Part shown: piece after piece, positions 1 through 10,851 of the stretch | How the letters are laid out: every line of letters starts with the position of its first letter | Numbering within the stretch: position 1 is the first letter of the stretch | Assembly (NCBI RefSeq): GCF_003977665.1 | Contig: NZ_RYYV01000008.1 | Span: 1 to 64,000 of the forward strand | Origin: Dyella choica | Lineage (GTDB): Bacteria; Pseudomonadota; Gammaproteobacteria; Xanthomonadales; Rhodanobacteraceae | Length of the DNA stretch: 64,000 bases | Reading direction: 5' to 3' | Program-made: the position numbers and the translations under genes | Notes under the pieces: model-generated | The model's database searches: none | The model's input: the letters and a program-made list of their open reading frames with translations, nothing else | What the model was told of the DNA's origin: nothing

Positions 1-1
1 C

Positions 2-82
2 CACGATGCGCTCGGCGGTATGACGCCCGCCGAGTACCGTTACCACTACGCCAGAAGCTCTACTTCTGAAATGTCCACTTGA
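2..82 (+). pseudogene. C-terminal end of an IS3-family transposase (OrfB-like)
   Basis: The window opens inside a reading frame ending HDALGGMTPAEYRYHYAR...EMST-stop. The block ALGGMTPAEYR matches the typical end of IS3-family OrfB integrases, where a His-(D/E)-(A/S)-LG-x-(L/M)-TP pattern closes the rve domain. The rest lies outside the window, so I cannot say whether the element is intact upstream. A second, unrelated transposase remnant begins 10 bases further on, which suggests a nested or decayed insertion hot spot. Confidence 0.6.
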
Positions 83-91
83 CGGGGGAGC

Positions 92-487
92 TTACGCTTC
101 CCGCTCAGCCATCGCTTGCATGACCTTGTGCTTGATGCGCCAGGCTACTTTGTAGTTCACCCCCAAGGTGCCGCATCAGCCCCAACGCCGCCATGTTGGT
201 CTTGATCGAGGTCAGCAGATGGATGGCCAGCATCCAGGTGCGCAGGGGCAACTTGGTGGCCTGGAAGATCGTGCCGCTGAGCAGGGTCGTCTGATGCCGA
301 CACGCACGGCATTGGCAGTAGACCTGGCTGCCGCGCCGGTAGCGCGTTCGTTACAGCTCGGACAACGAAAACCCTGCGGCCAACGCACACGATAGAGCGC
401 ACGATAGCACTTCGCCTCGGTACCGTACTGTTGCATGGACTCCATCATCGACAGGCCCGGCTGAAACTGCACAGGGTTGATGACCAT
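92..487 (-). pseudogene. IS1595-family transposase remnant, frameshifted
   Basis: Reading from an ATG at 487, the frame gives a zinc-ribbon start typical of IS1595 transposases (CYRALYRVRWPQGFRCPSC). After that the homology jumps frame at about 315-340 (CQCRACRHQTTLLSGTIF, then LPLRTWMLAIHLLTSIKTN) and again near 170 (LGVNYKVAWRIKHKVMQAM), ending at TAA 92-94. At least two indels are therefore needed to read it through. Only the zinc ribbon and the start of the catalytic domain remain, about 130 codons against roughly 300 in an intact element. It is non-functional. Together with the IS3 tail before it and the AT-rich gene after it, it marks an insertion-prone boundary. Confidence 0.65.
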
Positions 488-739
488 GACGCGCGACCCC
501 GCTCGAGACGATGGTGTCATCGTCAATCCGCACCGTCGCAAATCACGCGACGAGTGCCTGAGATTCGGAGCTAATCAAGAGGCTGTTTCATCATGAAAAT
601 AATCATATGAACCATCGTCCAACGGCAATTCATGCGTGTAATTACTTTCAACATTTTTCAAATTGACAAAAACGTCTTACAAAATACATTTATCTCGCTC
701 AATAACCGCAAAAAAAACATCAAAACCAAGGAATATATT

Positions 740-1402
740 ATGAGAACAAAATGTTTTTTAAAATTGTCAACCACCGGAACAATGGCATTGATATCAATGA
801 ACTTGCTGTCAACGCATAGCGCCATTGCGAATGACTGGAGCAGCTTCCACATCAACGCCAATGGATGCAAAACATTGTACGCTTACATAGACGGCAAGTG
901 GACTGAGCAGCCCACCAATTACATGAATTCCACAACTTCCAGAAACTATTGGTGCATATATAACAACGCTCCAATTCGTGTAATGGCAGCGGATTGGAAT
1001 GTTACATATTATTTTGGAGCACTAGGCTCTATATTACGCGCCGACTCCTACTTCATCACTAACAACGGAGATGAATATGGAATTGGCTATTGGTCTGGAT
1101 ATTATTACGATTACTGGAATCTAGCAGACGCGTGGAATGTGAACAACACACTATCTAAAGATGGATTTCATTTGCTTATTGACAAAAATCAACAAGACGG
1201 CTCGTATGCATTTTCATATGATAAGAGCTGGGCTGGAATAAATCTACGAGCATCCACCTATATGCTCGGAGGAACTTATCATGACGCGCCAGCTATTTAT
1301 TTTCAGGTGACGGGCAATGGAAATGCAAGCAGCCAGGAAATGATAGAGCAACCGGGCATTTATTTGCCTGTCAACAATAGCGCTCAGCCATCCAAAATTT
1401 GA
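740..1402 (+). CDS. AT-rich secreted protein of unknown function
   Basis: 220 residues from the ATG at 740, chosen because an AAGGA Shine-Dalgarno lies just upstream and because it starts a normal signal peptide: basic MRTK, a hydrophobic stretch, and a likely cleavage after HSAIA. The frame is open further upstream to 632, but those codons have no secretory logic. The mature part is rich in Tyr, Trp, Asn and Ser with only two Cys, and carries patterns such as WSGYYYDYWN. I recognise no family. Base composition is far more AT-rich than every neighbour and the gene follows two IS remnants, so recent acquisition is likely. A secreted lectin or toxin-like role is possible but unproven. Confidence 0.7.
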   Translation: MRTKCFLKLSTTGTMALISMNLLSTHSAIANDWSSFHINANGCKTLYAYIDGKWTEQPTNYMNSTTSRNYWCIYNNAPIRVMAADWNVTYYFGALGSILRADSYFITNNGDEYGIGYWSGYYYDYWNLADAWNVNNTLSKDGFHLLIDKNQQDGSYAFSYDKSWAGINLRASTYMLGGTYHDAPAIYFQVTGNGNASSQEMIEQPGIYLPVNNSAQPSKI

Positions 1403-1565
1403 ATTGATAGCTCTTTTTTTCGCTACACCGGCGACACAAGACCATGTTGTCCATCATCATGTTCCCTGTGCGAAGCATTGGTCGGCGTATGCGAGGGACT
1501 GTCATTTCTGCGGCACCTGAGGGCAGGCCAACGGAGCTCGGGACGCGGTGGCGTCTCGAGCTCCA

Positions 1566-2946
<1,381 letters not shown>

Positions 2947-2972
<26 letters not shown>

Positions 2973-3621
2973 GCACGGTGCGGATGATGGGTGGCTCGCC
3001 TTCGTTATCGACCTTGCGGCGCAGCCGCGCGATGTGCACGTCGATAAGGTTGGTCCCTGGATCGAACCGCAAGCCCCACACGCTTTCGAAGATCATCGCG
3101 CGCGTCAGCACCTGACCGGGATAGCGCATCAGGAATTCCAGCAGGCGGTATTCGGTTGGCAGCAGAGTCAGCTCCCTTGAGCCCCGGCGCGCGGTTCGCG
3201 TGATCACGTCCAGTTCCAGGTCAGCCACACGCAACTTGGTTTGCGCAGGATGTTGCTGCTGATGCCGGCGCAGCAGGACCTCGATGCGTGCTGCCATCTC
3301 GTCCGGCGCAAATGGCTTGGTGAGGTAGTCGTCACCACCGGCGCGCAGGCCCCGCACGCGCTCGTCCACGTCACCGAGTGCGCTGATCATCAGCACCGGC
3401 GTGGCGATGCCACGCTCGCGCAATTGCTTGACCAAGGTAAGGCCATCCATACCGGGCAGCATCAAGTCGAGCGTAATCGCATCGTAGTGCGGTTCCAGCG
3501 CGCGCTGAAAACCTTGCTGGCCATCGTGCACGCGATCGGCGCTGATGCCGTGCGCAGCGAGCTCCAGCACGATTTCACGTGCGGTGATCTCGTCGTCTTC
3601 GATGACCAGGATGTGAGGCAT
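2947..3621 (-). CDS. OmpR/PhoB-family response regulator
   Basis: 224 residues. The receiver domain starts directly with MPHILVIEDDE, with acidic pair Glu8-Asp10, phospho-acceptor Asp52 in ITLDLMLPGMDG and the conserved Lys in YLTKPF. A winged-helix Trans_reg_C domain follows, ending RTVRGSGYRLG. The ATG at 3621 is preferred over an open frame to 3663 because family members begin at this point. It is first in a two-gene operon with the histidine kinase. The target genes are unknown. Confidence 0.92.
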
Positions 3622-3665
3622 GGACCGCCTTGGCAAAAAGTCCCGCGCAGCACTTAAACACAAAG

Positions 3666-3686
3666 CGGCCTCCGCGCGGGAGGCCG
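3666..3686 (-). terminator. Hairpin terminator after rpoH
   Basis: An 8-bp perfect stem (CGGCCTCC / GGAGGCCG) with a 5-base loop lies just past the rpoH stop. On the minus strand it is followed by a moderately T-rich run (CTTTGTGTTT). It sits between rpoH and the response regulator and probably separates the two transcription units. Confidence 0.55.
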
Positions 3687-3712
3687 TCTGGGGTGGATAC
3701 GTCAGCGTCGCT

Positions 3713-4570
<858 letters not shown>

Positions 4571-4599
4571 GTTGGAACCTCCAGAAAGTGGGGATGAGC

Positions 4600-4626
4600 T
4601 TAGCACTCTGGTACTTGGAGTGCTAA
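4600..4626. promoter_or_regulatory. CIRCE element (HrcA operator) in the rpoH leader
   Basis: TTAGCACTC, nine bases, GAGTGCTAA: an exact match to the CIRCE consensus, both arms perfect. It lies 29 bases before the rpoH start codon and about 30-55 bases downstream of the predicted transcription start, the usual place for HrcA repression. CIRCE normally marks groESL or dnaK operons. Its presence before rpoH would put sigma-32 synthesis under HrcA. Confidence 0.93.
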
Positions 4627-4653
4627 AGGCGCCAGCAAGTTCCGGCACCTTTT

Positions 4654-4671
4654 ATGTACTGCATAGTACAT
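4654..4671. promoter_or_regulatory. Palindrome overlapping the rpoH -10 region
   Basis: ATGTACT-GCAT-AGTACAT: perfect 7-bp inverted arms with a 4-base centre, lying over the predicted -10 box and start site. The position fits an operator for a dimeric repressor. No known regulator is assigned. Confidence 0.4.
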
Positions 4672-4691
4672 GAATCCCCGGAGCTTGTCCA
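4663..4691 (-). promoter_or_regulatory. Predicted sigma-70 promoter of rpoH
   Basis: Read on the minus strand: -35 TGGACA (4686-4691), a 17-base spacer, and -10 TACTAT (4663-4668). Spacing is ideal and both hexamers are close to consensus. Predicted start is near 4656, upstream of CIRCE. Confidence 0.6.
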
Positions 4692-4789
4692 TGTGGGGTG
4701 GCTGCCGGGGATAGCGGTTTCAAGTATGACTTGTGGGGAGTGAAACCCGGGTTTGAACGGGACGCGACCAAGCGCAGCCCTCCTCCATC

Positions 4790-5527
4790 TCAGGCCGCGC
4801 CTAGCGCGGCCCTGGGCGGCAGGGACCAGTCGATAGGCGCCTGGCCATTGGCCTGCAGATAGCGATTGGCGGCGGAGAAATGCCCGCAGCCCAGAAAGCC
4901 CCGGTGCGCGGACAAGGGCGATGGGTGTACCGACTTCAGCACGGCATGGCGGCGGGTATCGATGAGCTGGCCCTTCCGCTGGGCGTAGGAGCCCCACAGC
5001 ATGAACACGATGCCCTCGCGCTCACGATTGAGAGCGTCGATGGCCGCGTCGGTGAAGCCTTCCCAGCCCTTGCCCTGATGCGAGGCGGCCAGGCTGTGCT
5101 CCACCGTAAGCACGGCGTTCAGCAGGAGTACGCCGCGATCCGCCCAGGGAGTGAGGCAGCCATGATCCGGAAAGGGGAGCCCCAGGTCGCGCTCGATCTC
5201 CTTGAAGATGTTGACCAGCGATGGCGGCGACGGCACGCCAGGCCGCACCGAGAAGCACAGACCGTGCGCCTGGCCCGCTCCGTGGTAGGGATCCTGTCCC
5301 AGGATCACCACGCGCACAGCCTCGAACGGCGTGTGGCTGAAAGCGTTGAAGATTTCCGGCCCCGGCGGATAGATCACCCTGCCGGCGCGTTTCTCCGTGC
5401 GCAGGAATTCGGACAGCGCGCGCATGTCGGGGCGCTGCAGGTAATCGCCGATGTGGCCTTTCCAGGATGGTTCGAGCTTGATCCGTTCTTCGTCGCTCAT
5501 CGGGACTGCGGGTGGTTCGGTAGCCAT
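4790..5527 (-). CDS. ung: Uracil-DNA glycosylase, family 1
   Basis: 245 residues. Removes uracil from DNA in base-excision repair. Family-1 signatures are present: [11 protein letters not shown] with the water-activating Asp79, [23 protein letters not shown], and the DNA-intercalation loop [11 protein letters not shown] with its catalytic His. The ATG at 5527 is kept; a second ATG 27 bases inside is possible. The last codons form a GC hairpin (4793-4811) that may help termination before rpoH. Confidence 0.97.
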   Translation of the reverse strand: MATEPPAVPMSDEERIKLEPSWKGHIGDYLQRPDMRALSEFLRTEKRAGRVIYPPGPEIFNAFSHTPFEAVRVVILGQDPYHGAGQAHGLCFSVRPGVPSPPSLVNIFKEIERDLGLPFPDHGCLTPWADRGVLLLNAVLTVEHSLAASHQGKGWEGFTDAAIDALNREREGIVFMLWGSYAQRKGQLIDTRRHAVLKSVHPSPLSAHRGFLGCGHFSAANRYLQANGQAPIDWSLPPRAALGAA

Positions 5528-5544
5528 CCCCGCATGATAGGAGA

Positions 5545-6393
5545 TCAGAGCTCTCCCGCGCTCTCCCGCGCACGCAGATGCTGCGCCACGCGCAATTGGA
5601 ACAGCAGCTTGGTGATCAGCAGTTTTTCTTCGACCGGCTTCTCCACCAGGTCGTTGGCGCCGGCACGAATCAGCGCGGCCTGGTTCTCTGGATTCTCGTC
5701 GCCGGTCATCACCAGCACCGGCAGCTTGCCTTTGCCGTAGCCGAATTCGGTGCGGATGCGATGCAACAGATCGCCGCCGGTCAATTCGCCCTTGAGGCTC
5801 ACGTCGGTGAGCACGACATCCGCGCCGACCCCACCTTGCGCACGCTCGGCTTCGAGCAGGACAAGCGCATCTTCCACGCTCACCACGTGGCGGACGGTCA
5901 GCCCGATCTTCTCCAGCATTCGGCGCGTCGCCAATGCAACTACCCGGCTGTCCTCGACGTACAGCACCACACCCTCGGCAGCGCTCTCCGGACGCACGTA
6001 GCCGCGGATGAACTCCGCCAGTGCCTGGAAACCGAGCGACTTGTCGAAGTAGTCGGTGACATGTTCGCCCAGCGCACGGCGGTGCAGCCGGTCATCGACG
6101 TCGCCGGAAACCACCACAATCGGCACGTAGATCTGCGGTGCGGATTCGCGCACATAGCGCGCCAGTTCCAACCCGTCCATATCAGGCAAGCGCAAGGAGA
6201 TCGTGATGAAGTCGAACACGCCGCTCTCGAGCAGCTTGTGCGCCTCTGCGCCGCTACCGCAATCGACCACTTCCGCTTGTGACAATTCTTTCCGCAACAC
6301 GCGCGTGATCAGCTGGCGGACCACCTTGGAGCCGTCCACCACGAGCACGCGCAGTGCGGCGTTCAAATCGCGATTGCTGATGCTTGCATTCAT
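5545..6393 (-). CDS. Two-receiver response regulator with a degenerate first receiver
   Basis: 282 residues from the ATG at 6393. It is made of two CheY-like domains and no output domain. The second receiver (about 142-270) is complete: VLYVEDSR, Asp197 in VLTDVSL, and Lys in LVEKPVEE. The first (about 14-130) has VVDGSK instead of the usual acidic pair. At the phospho-acceptor position it has Ser66 ([12 protein letters not shown]) where Asp is expected, so it should not be phosphorylated. It retains Lys118. No kinase gene is adjacent. It lies between ftsX and ung on the same strand, 17 bases from ung. A role in chemotaxis-like or phosphorelay signalling is an inference. Confidence 0.85.
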   Translation of the reverse strand: MNASISNRDLNAALRVLVVDGSKVVRQLITRVLRKELSQAEVVDCGSGAEAHKLLESGVFDFITISLRLPDMDGLELARYVRESAPQIYVPIVVVSGDVDDRLHRRALGEHVTDYFDKSLGFQALAEFIRGYVRPESAAEGVVLYVEDSRVVALATRRMLEKIGLTVRHVVSVEDALVLLEAERAQGGVGADVVLTDVSLKGELTGGDLLHRIRTEFGYGKGKLPVLVMTGDENPENQAALIRAGANDLVEKPVEEKLLITKLLFQLRVAQHLRARESAGEL

Positions 6394-6574
6394 CAAAGAA
6401 CCCCACCATCCCGGTCTTGCATAGCTTCCCTGCATAGGCATTCGGCAGGCGCCCCCTGCGCCTGTAGGGCACCCATTCTATCCGGCCCAATGGCCGATAT
6501 ATTGACCCGGAAGGGTGCAAAGGAGCTGCGACCGGCTTCACCGCCAAAGCATCCCTAGGCTTACAGGAGATATA

Positions 6575-7546
6575 TCAGGCAGCCTTGCGTAACTGCCAGG
6601 CGCTCACCAGCCGCGCACCCAACCAGCCGAGGAAGGCTGCCGCCGCCGGCACCGCCAGCAGCAACCAGGGCGGCAAACCGCCCACGCGCAGCTTCCCTTC
6701 GTAAACCTGACTCAGCTTCGCCACCGGCTCGGCCAGCGCCAATTCGATACCCAGCGCCAGCCCCACCGCGAGCATCCCGCTGAACAGGCCATACCAGATG
6801 CCCGCATATAGATAGGGGCGCCGCACGAACGCACGGCTGGCACCGATGAGTTTGAGCACGCCGATCTCTTCGGCACGGCTGGTGATGTCCACGCGCACCG
6901 TGTTGCCCACGACCAGCAGCACCGCCAGCGCAAACAAGGCCGCCAGGATCAGGACTGCGCGGTTGCCCACGCCGAGCAGTGCATCCAGGCGCTGCCGCCA
7001 CGTGCCGCTGTCCTGCACCATCTGAACACCCCGCATGCCGCGCAGGTCGTCCACCAGCCGGCTGGCCGCATCGGCGGAAATCCCTTCCTGAGGCTGCACT
7101 TCAAGCACGAATGGCAGCGGGTTGTCGTCCAGCGCGTGCAAGGCATCGGAGAAACCCTGCATCTTGCTCAGTTCGTCCATGCCTTGCTGCGGGGATTTCA
7201 CCACTACGTTCGTCACACCATCGTGCTGCCCGATCTGCTTGGCCAGGAGCTGCGCATTGCCTGCCACCTGGTCGGTTTTCAGGAACACGTTGATCACTTG
7301 GTTGCGCCCCAACGCCAACCCAAGCGATTGCACGTTCGACAGCAATAAATAGAACGCCAGCGGCAAAGCCAGCGCCAAGCCCATCACGGCGATGGTGAGC
7401 AGGCTGCCCACCGGCCTGGCGGCAAGCCGGCGCAGGCTTGCTCCCGCGCTCCAGCCATGATGCTCGCGCCAGCTCGAAAACGGACGGCGATGGCTACGCT
7501 CGCTGCGGACGGGCACAGGGGCCTGCGTTTCGGTCGATGTGCTCAT
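6575..7546 (-). CDS. ftsX: Cell-division protein FtsX (ABC permease-like)
   Basis: 323 residues with a cytoplasmic N-terminus, one TM helix (about 45-70), a large periplasmic domain (about 70-195) and three more TM helices, the standard FtsX plan. The permease domain contains EEIGVLKLIGASRAFVRRPYLY. With FtsE it activates septal amidases through periplasmic partners. Its start overlaps the ftsE stop by four bases (ATGA), so translation is coupled. Confidence 0.96.
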   Translation of the reverse strand: MSTSTETQAPVPVRSERSHRRPFSSWREHHGWSAGASLRRLAARPVGSLLTIAVMGLALALPLAFYLLLSNVQSLGLALGRNQVINVFLKTDQVAGNAQLLAKQIGQHDGVTNVVVKSPQQGMDELSKMQGFSDALHALDDNPLPFVLEVQPQEGISADAASRLVDDLRGMRGVQMVQDSGTWRQRLDALLGVGNRAVLILAALFALAVLLVVGNTVRVDITSRAEEIGVLKLIGASRAFVRRPYLYAGIWYGLFSGMLAVGLALGIELALAEPVAKLSQVYEGKLRVGGLPPWLLLAVPAAAAFLGWLGARLVSAWQLRKAA

Positions 7547-8220
7547 AGCACTTCCTCCGCAGCGACATCGGCAACAAGCCGGCCGTGATCGAGCACGACC
7601 ACACGCTTCTTTACGCGCTTGATCAATGGTAGATCGTGGCTGGCGATCAGCACGGTCGTGCCGACCTGCTGGAACTCGGCGAACAGGCTCATGACTTCGA
7701 AAGCGAGCTGCGGATCGAGATTGCCGGTGGGCTCGTCGGCGATCAGCACGCTCGGCTTGGCCACGATGGCGCGTGCGATACCCACGCGCTGCTGTTCGCC
7801 CGTCGACAGCGAGGCGGGCAATTGCCGTTCGTAATCGAGCAGCCCGACTTTTTCCAGCGCTGCGCGCACGCGGCGTGCGCGCTCCAGCGGCGCGACGCCG
7901 CCGATCACCAGCGGCAATTCGACGTTGGCGAAGACGGTGCGATCCATCAGCAGCCGATGATCCTGGAACACCATCCCCAGGCTGCGGCGCAGCTTAGGTA
8001 TGCCGCTTGGGCCGATCTTGGAAAGATTCTGGCCGTCGAGCGAGACAGTCCCAAGCGAGGGGCGCTCGATCAGTGCCAGCAACTTGAGCAGAGTGCTCTT
8101 GCCGGCACCGGAATGCCCGGTCACGAACGCCATCTCGCCCTTGGCGACTTCGAACGTGAGCTGTGAAAGGGCTTCGTGCCCCCCTTCATAGCGCTTGCTG
8201 ACTTGATCGAAGCGGATCAC
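7543..8220 (-). CDS. ftsE: Cell-division ATP-binding protein FtsE
   Basis: 225 residues, an ABC ATPase. Walker A GHSGAGKST, Q-loop MVFQDH, signature LSTGEQQRVGIARAI, Walker B VLIADEPTGNLDP and switch ASHD are all present. The partner FtsX follows with a four-base overlap. FtsEX links cytoplasmic division machinery to periplasmic peptidoglycan hydrolysis. Confidence 0.97.
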   Translation of the reverse strand: MIRFDQVSKRYEGGHEALSQLTFEVAKGEMAFVTGHSGAGKSTLLKLLALIERPSLGTVSLDGQNLSKIGPSGIPKLRRSLGMVFQDHRLLMDRTVFANVELPLVIGGVAPLERARRVRAALEKVGLLDYERQLPASLSTGEQQRVGIARAIVAKPSVLIADEPTGNLDPQLAFEVMSLFAEFQQVGTTVLIASHDLPLIKRVKKRVVVLDHGRLVADVAAEEVL

Positions 8221-8336
8221 GCGTTCCCCGTCCCAGTCCCTGATTGGATGGCCGCAAGGATACGGGATGCACCCGGCTCCTGCGCAGCTCCCACGAGGGC
8301 GTCGCCACCAACAGTGTGACGACGCATGCTGATCGT

Positions 8337-10010
8337 TCAGCTACCGGTGAACAGCCGCGCGAGTCGGCGGAAGAACCCAATTTTCTTCGGCGCAGCCGGC
8401 TCGCTCGAGGGCGACTGCGCCACCACTTGTCGCGAAGGACGACCGTTGCCGGTCGCACCAACCTGATTGACGGCCGCCTCAGCTGCCGGCGCCGCACCTG
8501 ATGGACGACGGCCGCGACCGCCGCGGCGACGACGGCGCTTGCCTTCGCCACTTACGCCTTCCTGCCCCGGCCCCGCCGCTGCGGCGGCTTTTGCGGGGGT
8601 CGCAGTCACTTCGTTGCCATTCGCGGCCGCAGCATGTTCCTCGCGCGGCCTGCGCGGACGATCCTCGCGACGCTGGCGTTGCTCGGACGAACCGGAACGT
8701 TCACCTTGGCGTCCGCCACGGCGCCCGCGCGGGCCCTGGGGCTTGCTGTCGCCGCGAGGCGTCACCTTGTCGCCAAACTCCGCACTGTCCGCAGCGGCAT
8801 CGGCGGCGAACTGCGGATCGATCTGTTTCGGCGAAGGCATCACCAGCAGTTCCGGTTCGAGGTTGGCCACCGGAATCTTCTGACCGATGTAGCTTTCGAT
8901 CTCGGGCAGAGACATCGCGTAGAGATCGCAAGCAAAGCTGATTGCGTCTCCTTCCGCCCCCAGGCGCGCAGTGCGGCCGATGCGGTGAACGTAGTCCTCG
9001 GCATCCTGCGGCAGGTCGTAGTTGAATACGTGGCTGACCGCGGGAATATGCAGGCCACGCGCGGCGACATCGGTACACACCAGGACGTCGAGCTGGCCGT
9101 CCTGGAAGCGCTGCAGCAGCTTCTGCCGCTTGAGCTGCGGCACGTCGCCGGACAACGCGCCGACGCGGTAGCCCTGGCGCTTCACGCGCTCGGTAATGCG
9201 TTCGGCGGCGGCCTTGGTGTTGACGAAGATGATGCTGCGCTCGGCCTTGGTGCGCTCAAGCAGGTTGAGCAGCAGCGGCATCTTTTCTTCCTTGGCCGGG
9301 AAATACACCTGCTGGCGCACCCGATCGGCGGTGACGTTATCCGTTTCCACCACCAGCTTTTCGGCGTTGTGCATGTGCTCATAGGCCAGTTCAAGCACAC
9401 GGTGCGAAAGCGTGGCGGAGAACAGCAGCACCTGGCGTTGCTCGCGTACGGGCAGGCGGCGGAAGATGAAGCGCACGTCCTTGATGAAGCCGAGGTCGAA
9501 CATGCGGTCGGCTTCGTCGATCACCATCACTTCCACGCCGTTGAAGCCGAACACGTTCTGTTTGTAGTAGTCGAGCAGGCGGCCGGGCGTGGCGATGATG
9601 ATGTCGCAACCGTCCTTCAACAGCTGGCGCTGCTTGTCGTAATCGACGCCGCCATAGATCAGCGCCGTGCGCAGCCCGGTGTAGCGGCCGATGTTCTTGG
9701 CATCTTTTTCGATTTGGATCGCCAGTTCGCGCGTGGGGGCGATCACCAGGGCGCGCGGGTCGGAGTCCTTGCGTTCGGCCACGGCCGGCTGGTTGAGCAG
9801 CCGGTTCATCATGGCCACCAGGAAGGCGCAGGTCTTGCCGGTGCCGGTCTGTGCCTGGCCGGCGACATCGCGGCCGGTCAGCGCCATCGGCAGGGTCAGT
9901 GCCTGGATCGGTGTGCAGCGTGCAAAACCTGCCTCATCAAGGCCTTGCTGCAGCAACGGATGCAAGTCGAATTGGGTAAAGAAGGTTTCGGTAAGTACGG
10001 TTTGGGACAT
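8337..10010 (-). CDS. rhlB: DEAD-box ATP-dependent RNA helicase RhlB
   Basis: 557 residues. The core contains Q motif ([12 protein letters not shown]), Walker [28 protein letters not shown] box [16 protein letters not shown] motif FSATLS and HRIGRTAR. Sequence and context identify RhlB: it is divergent from trxA-rho, as in E. coli. After about residue 390 there is a tail of about 165 residues rich in Arg, Gly, Ala and Glu, longer than in E. coli and probably a disordered RNA-binding or RNase E-docking region. Role: RNA unwinding in the degradosome. Confidence 0.95.
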   Translation of the reverse strand: MSQTVLTETFFTQFDLHPLLQQGLDEAGFARCTPIQALTLPMALTGRDVAGQAQTGTGKTCAFLVAMMNRLLNQPAVAERKDSDPRALVIAPTRELAIQIEKDAKNIGRYTGLRTALIYGGVDYDKQRQLLKDGCDIIIATPGRLLDYYKQNVFGFNGVEVMVIDEADRMFDLGFIKDVRFIFRRLPVREQRQVLLFSATLSHRVLELAYEHMHNAEKLVVETDNVTADRVRQQVYFPAKEEKMPLLLNLLERTKAERSIIFVNTKAAAERITERVKRQGYRVGALSGDVPQLKRQKLLQRFQDGQLDVLVCTDVAARGLHIPAVSHVFNYDLPQDAEDYVHRIGRTARLGAEGDAISFACDLYAMSLPEIESYIGQKIPVANLEPELLVMPSPKQIDPQFAADAAADSAEFGDKVTPRGDSKPQGPRGRRGGRQGERSGSSEQRQRREDRPRRPREEHAAAANGNEVTATPAKAAAAAGPGQEGVSGEGKRRRRRGGRGRRPSGAAPAAEAAVNQVGATGNGRPSRQVVAQSPSSEPAAPKKIGFFRRLARLFTGS

Positions 10011-10370
10011 TTATAGGGAATCTGGTATGGACCGGCGACCAAGCGCTTGGGCCCGGTCCCGCAGTTAGTCTTGCAACCTTGGGACGGATGGATGGATGCG
10101 GCGCACTGAATGCCTGGCGCCGGAAGCGCGGCAACGCCCGCTGGCATAGGTGAAACGGCTGGTGAAACGGCTTCACCTATGCCAGCCGGACTGCCAAGAG
10201 TGCCCTTGAATCGCTTGAATCGAGGCCCGACTTAGGCTGGAATGGAACGCATGCCGCAACGGCACTGAACCACGACCGGATCGACCCCGCGCCCCACAGG
10301 CACTTGACTAGTGTAACTGATGATCGGCACGCGGTCTTAACCCCACACCGCCCTATCCCGGAGACCCACG
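10011..10370. other. rhlB/trxA divergent intergenic region
   Basis: 360 bases between divergent genes. Apart from promoters that must lie here, the visible structure is a long hairpin at 10140-10186 containing a 12-base tandem repeat, annotated separately. No convincing small ORF was found. Confidence 0.6.
10140..10186. repeat. Hairpin with internal tandem repeat in the rhlB leader region
   Basis: Perfect 15-bp arms (GCTGGCATAGGTGAA / TTCACCTATGCCAGC) separated by 17 bases. The arm and loop also contain a direct repeat, GGTGAAACGGCT twice in tandem (10149-10160 and 10161-10172), allowing an alternative shorter pairing with the TTCACC arm. It is about 130 bases upstream of the rhlB start. It could be an mRNA leader structure or a repeat remnant. 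Confidence 0.6.
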
Positions 10371-10697
10371 GTGAGCGAACTGATTACCCATGTGAGCGAT
10401 GACACCTTCGACCACGAAGTGCTGAAGTCCGAAACCCCCGTACTGCTCGACTTCTGGGCTGAATGGTGCGGGCCGTGCAAGGCCATCGCCCCGGCGCTGG
10501 ACGAGCTGGCCAAGGATTACCAGGGCAAGCTGCGGGTGGTGAAACTGAACATCGACCATAACCAGCAGACCCCCCGCAATTTCGGCGTACGCGGCATTCC
10601 GACCCTGATGGTGTTCAAGAACGGCAAGGTGGAAGCGACCCAGATCGGCGCCGTCAGCAAGGGCCAGCTCAAGCAGATGATCGATAAAGCCATCTGA
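10371..10697 (+). CDS. trxA: Thioredoxin 1
   Basis: 108 residues, starting with GTG at 10371 ([13 protein letters not shown]), the family's normal length. Active site WCGPCK within [17 protein letters not shown], and the cis-Pro in [11 protein letters not shown]. General protein-disulfide reductase. It is upstream of rho in the conserved rhlB-trxA-rho arrangement. Confidence 0.98.
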   Translation: MSELITHVSDDTFDHEVLKSETPVLLDFWAEWCGPCKAIAPALDELAKDYQGKLRVVKLNIDHNQQTPRNFGVRGIPTLMVFKNGKVEATQIGAVSKGQLKQMIDKAI

Positions 10698-10705
10698 TAT
10701 CGTTG

Positions 10706-10711
10706 TATAAT
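10706..10711 (+). promoter_or_regulatory. Predicted -10 box of the rho promoter
   Basis: TATAAT, perfect consensus, nine bases after the trxA stop and about 140 bases before the rho start. The -35 region is poor. The long untranslated leader it implies is consistent with rho autoregulation known in other proteobacteria. Confidence 0.45.
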
Positions 10712-10851
10712 CCGTCGCTGCAGCCGCCCTTTACGGCGCTGCGCGGCGGGTGTTAGATTCCTTCCTCAGTTGGGGCTGTCCTGCCCCTCGCGCATTCCGC
10801 GCAACGCTCGTCTTCCCTCCTGTCACCAACGGCGCCCCGTGAGGTTTGCCC

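Noticed and set aside
4718-4724. CTTGAAA on the minus strand as a sigma-32 -35 box for rpoH
   Set aside because: The only CCCCA-like -10 is 19 bases away, too far for sigma-32; the sigma-70 hexamers at 4663-4691 fit better.
4793-4811. GGCCGCGC-CTA-GCGCGGCC hairpin as a terminator of ung
   Set aside because: It lies inside the last ung codons and lacks a T run; at most a weak contributor.
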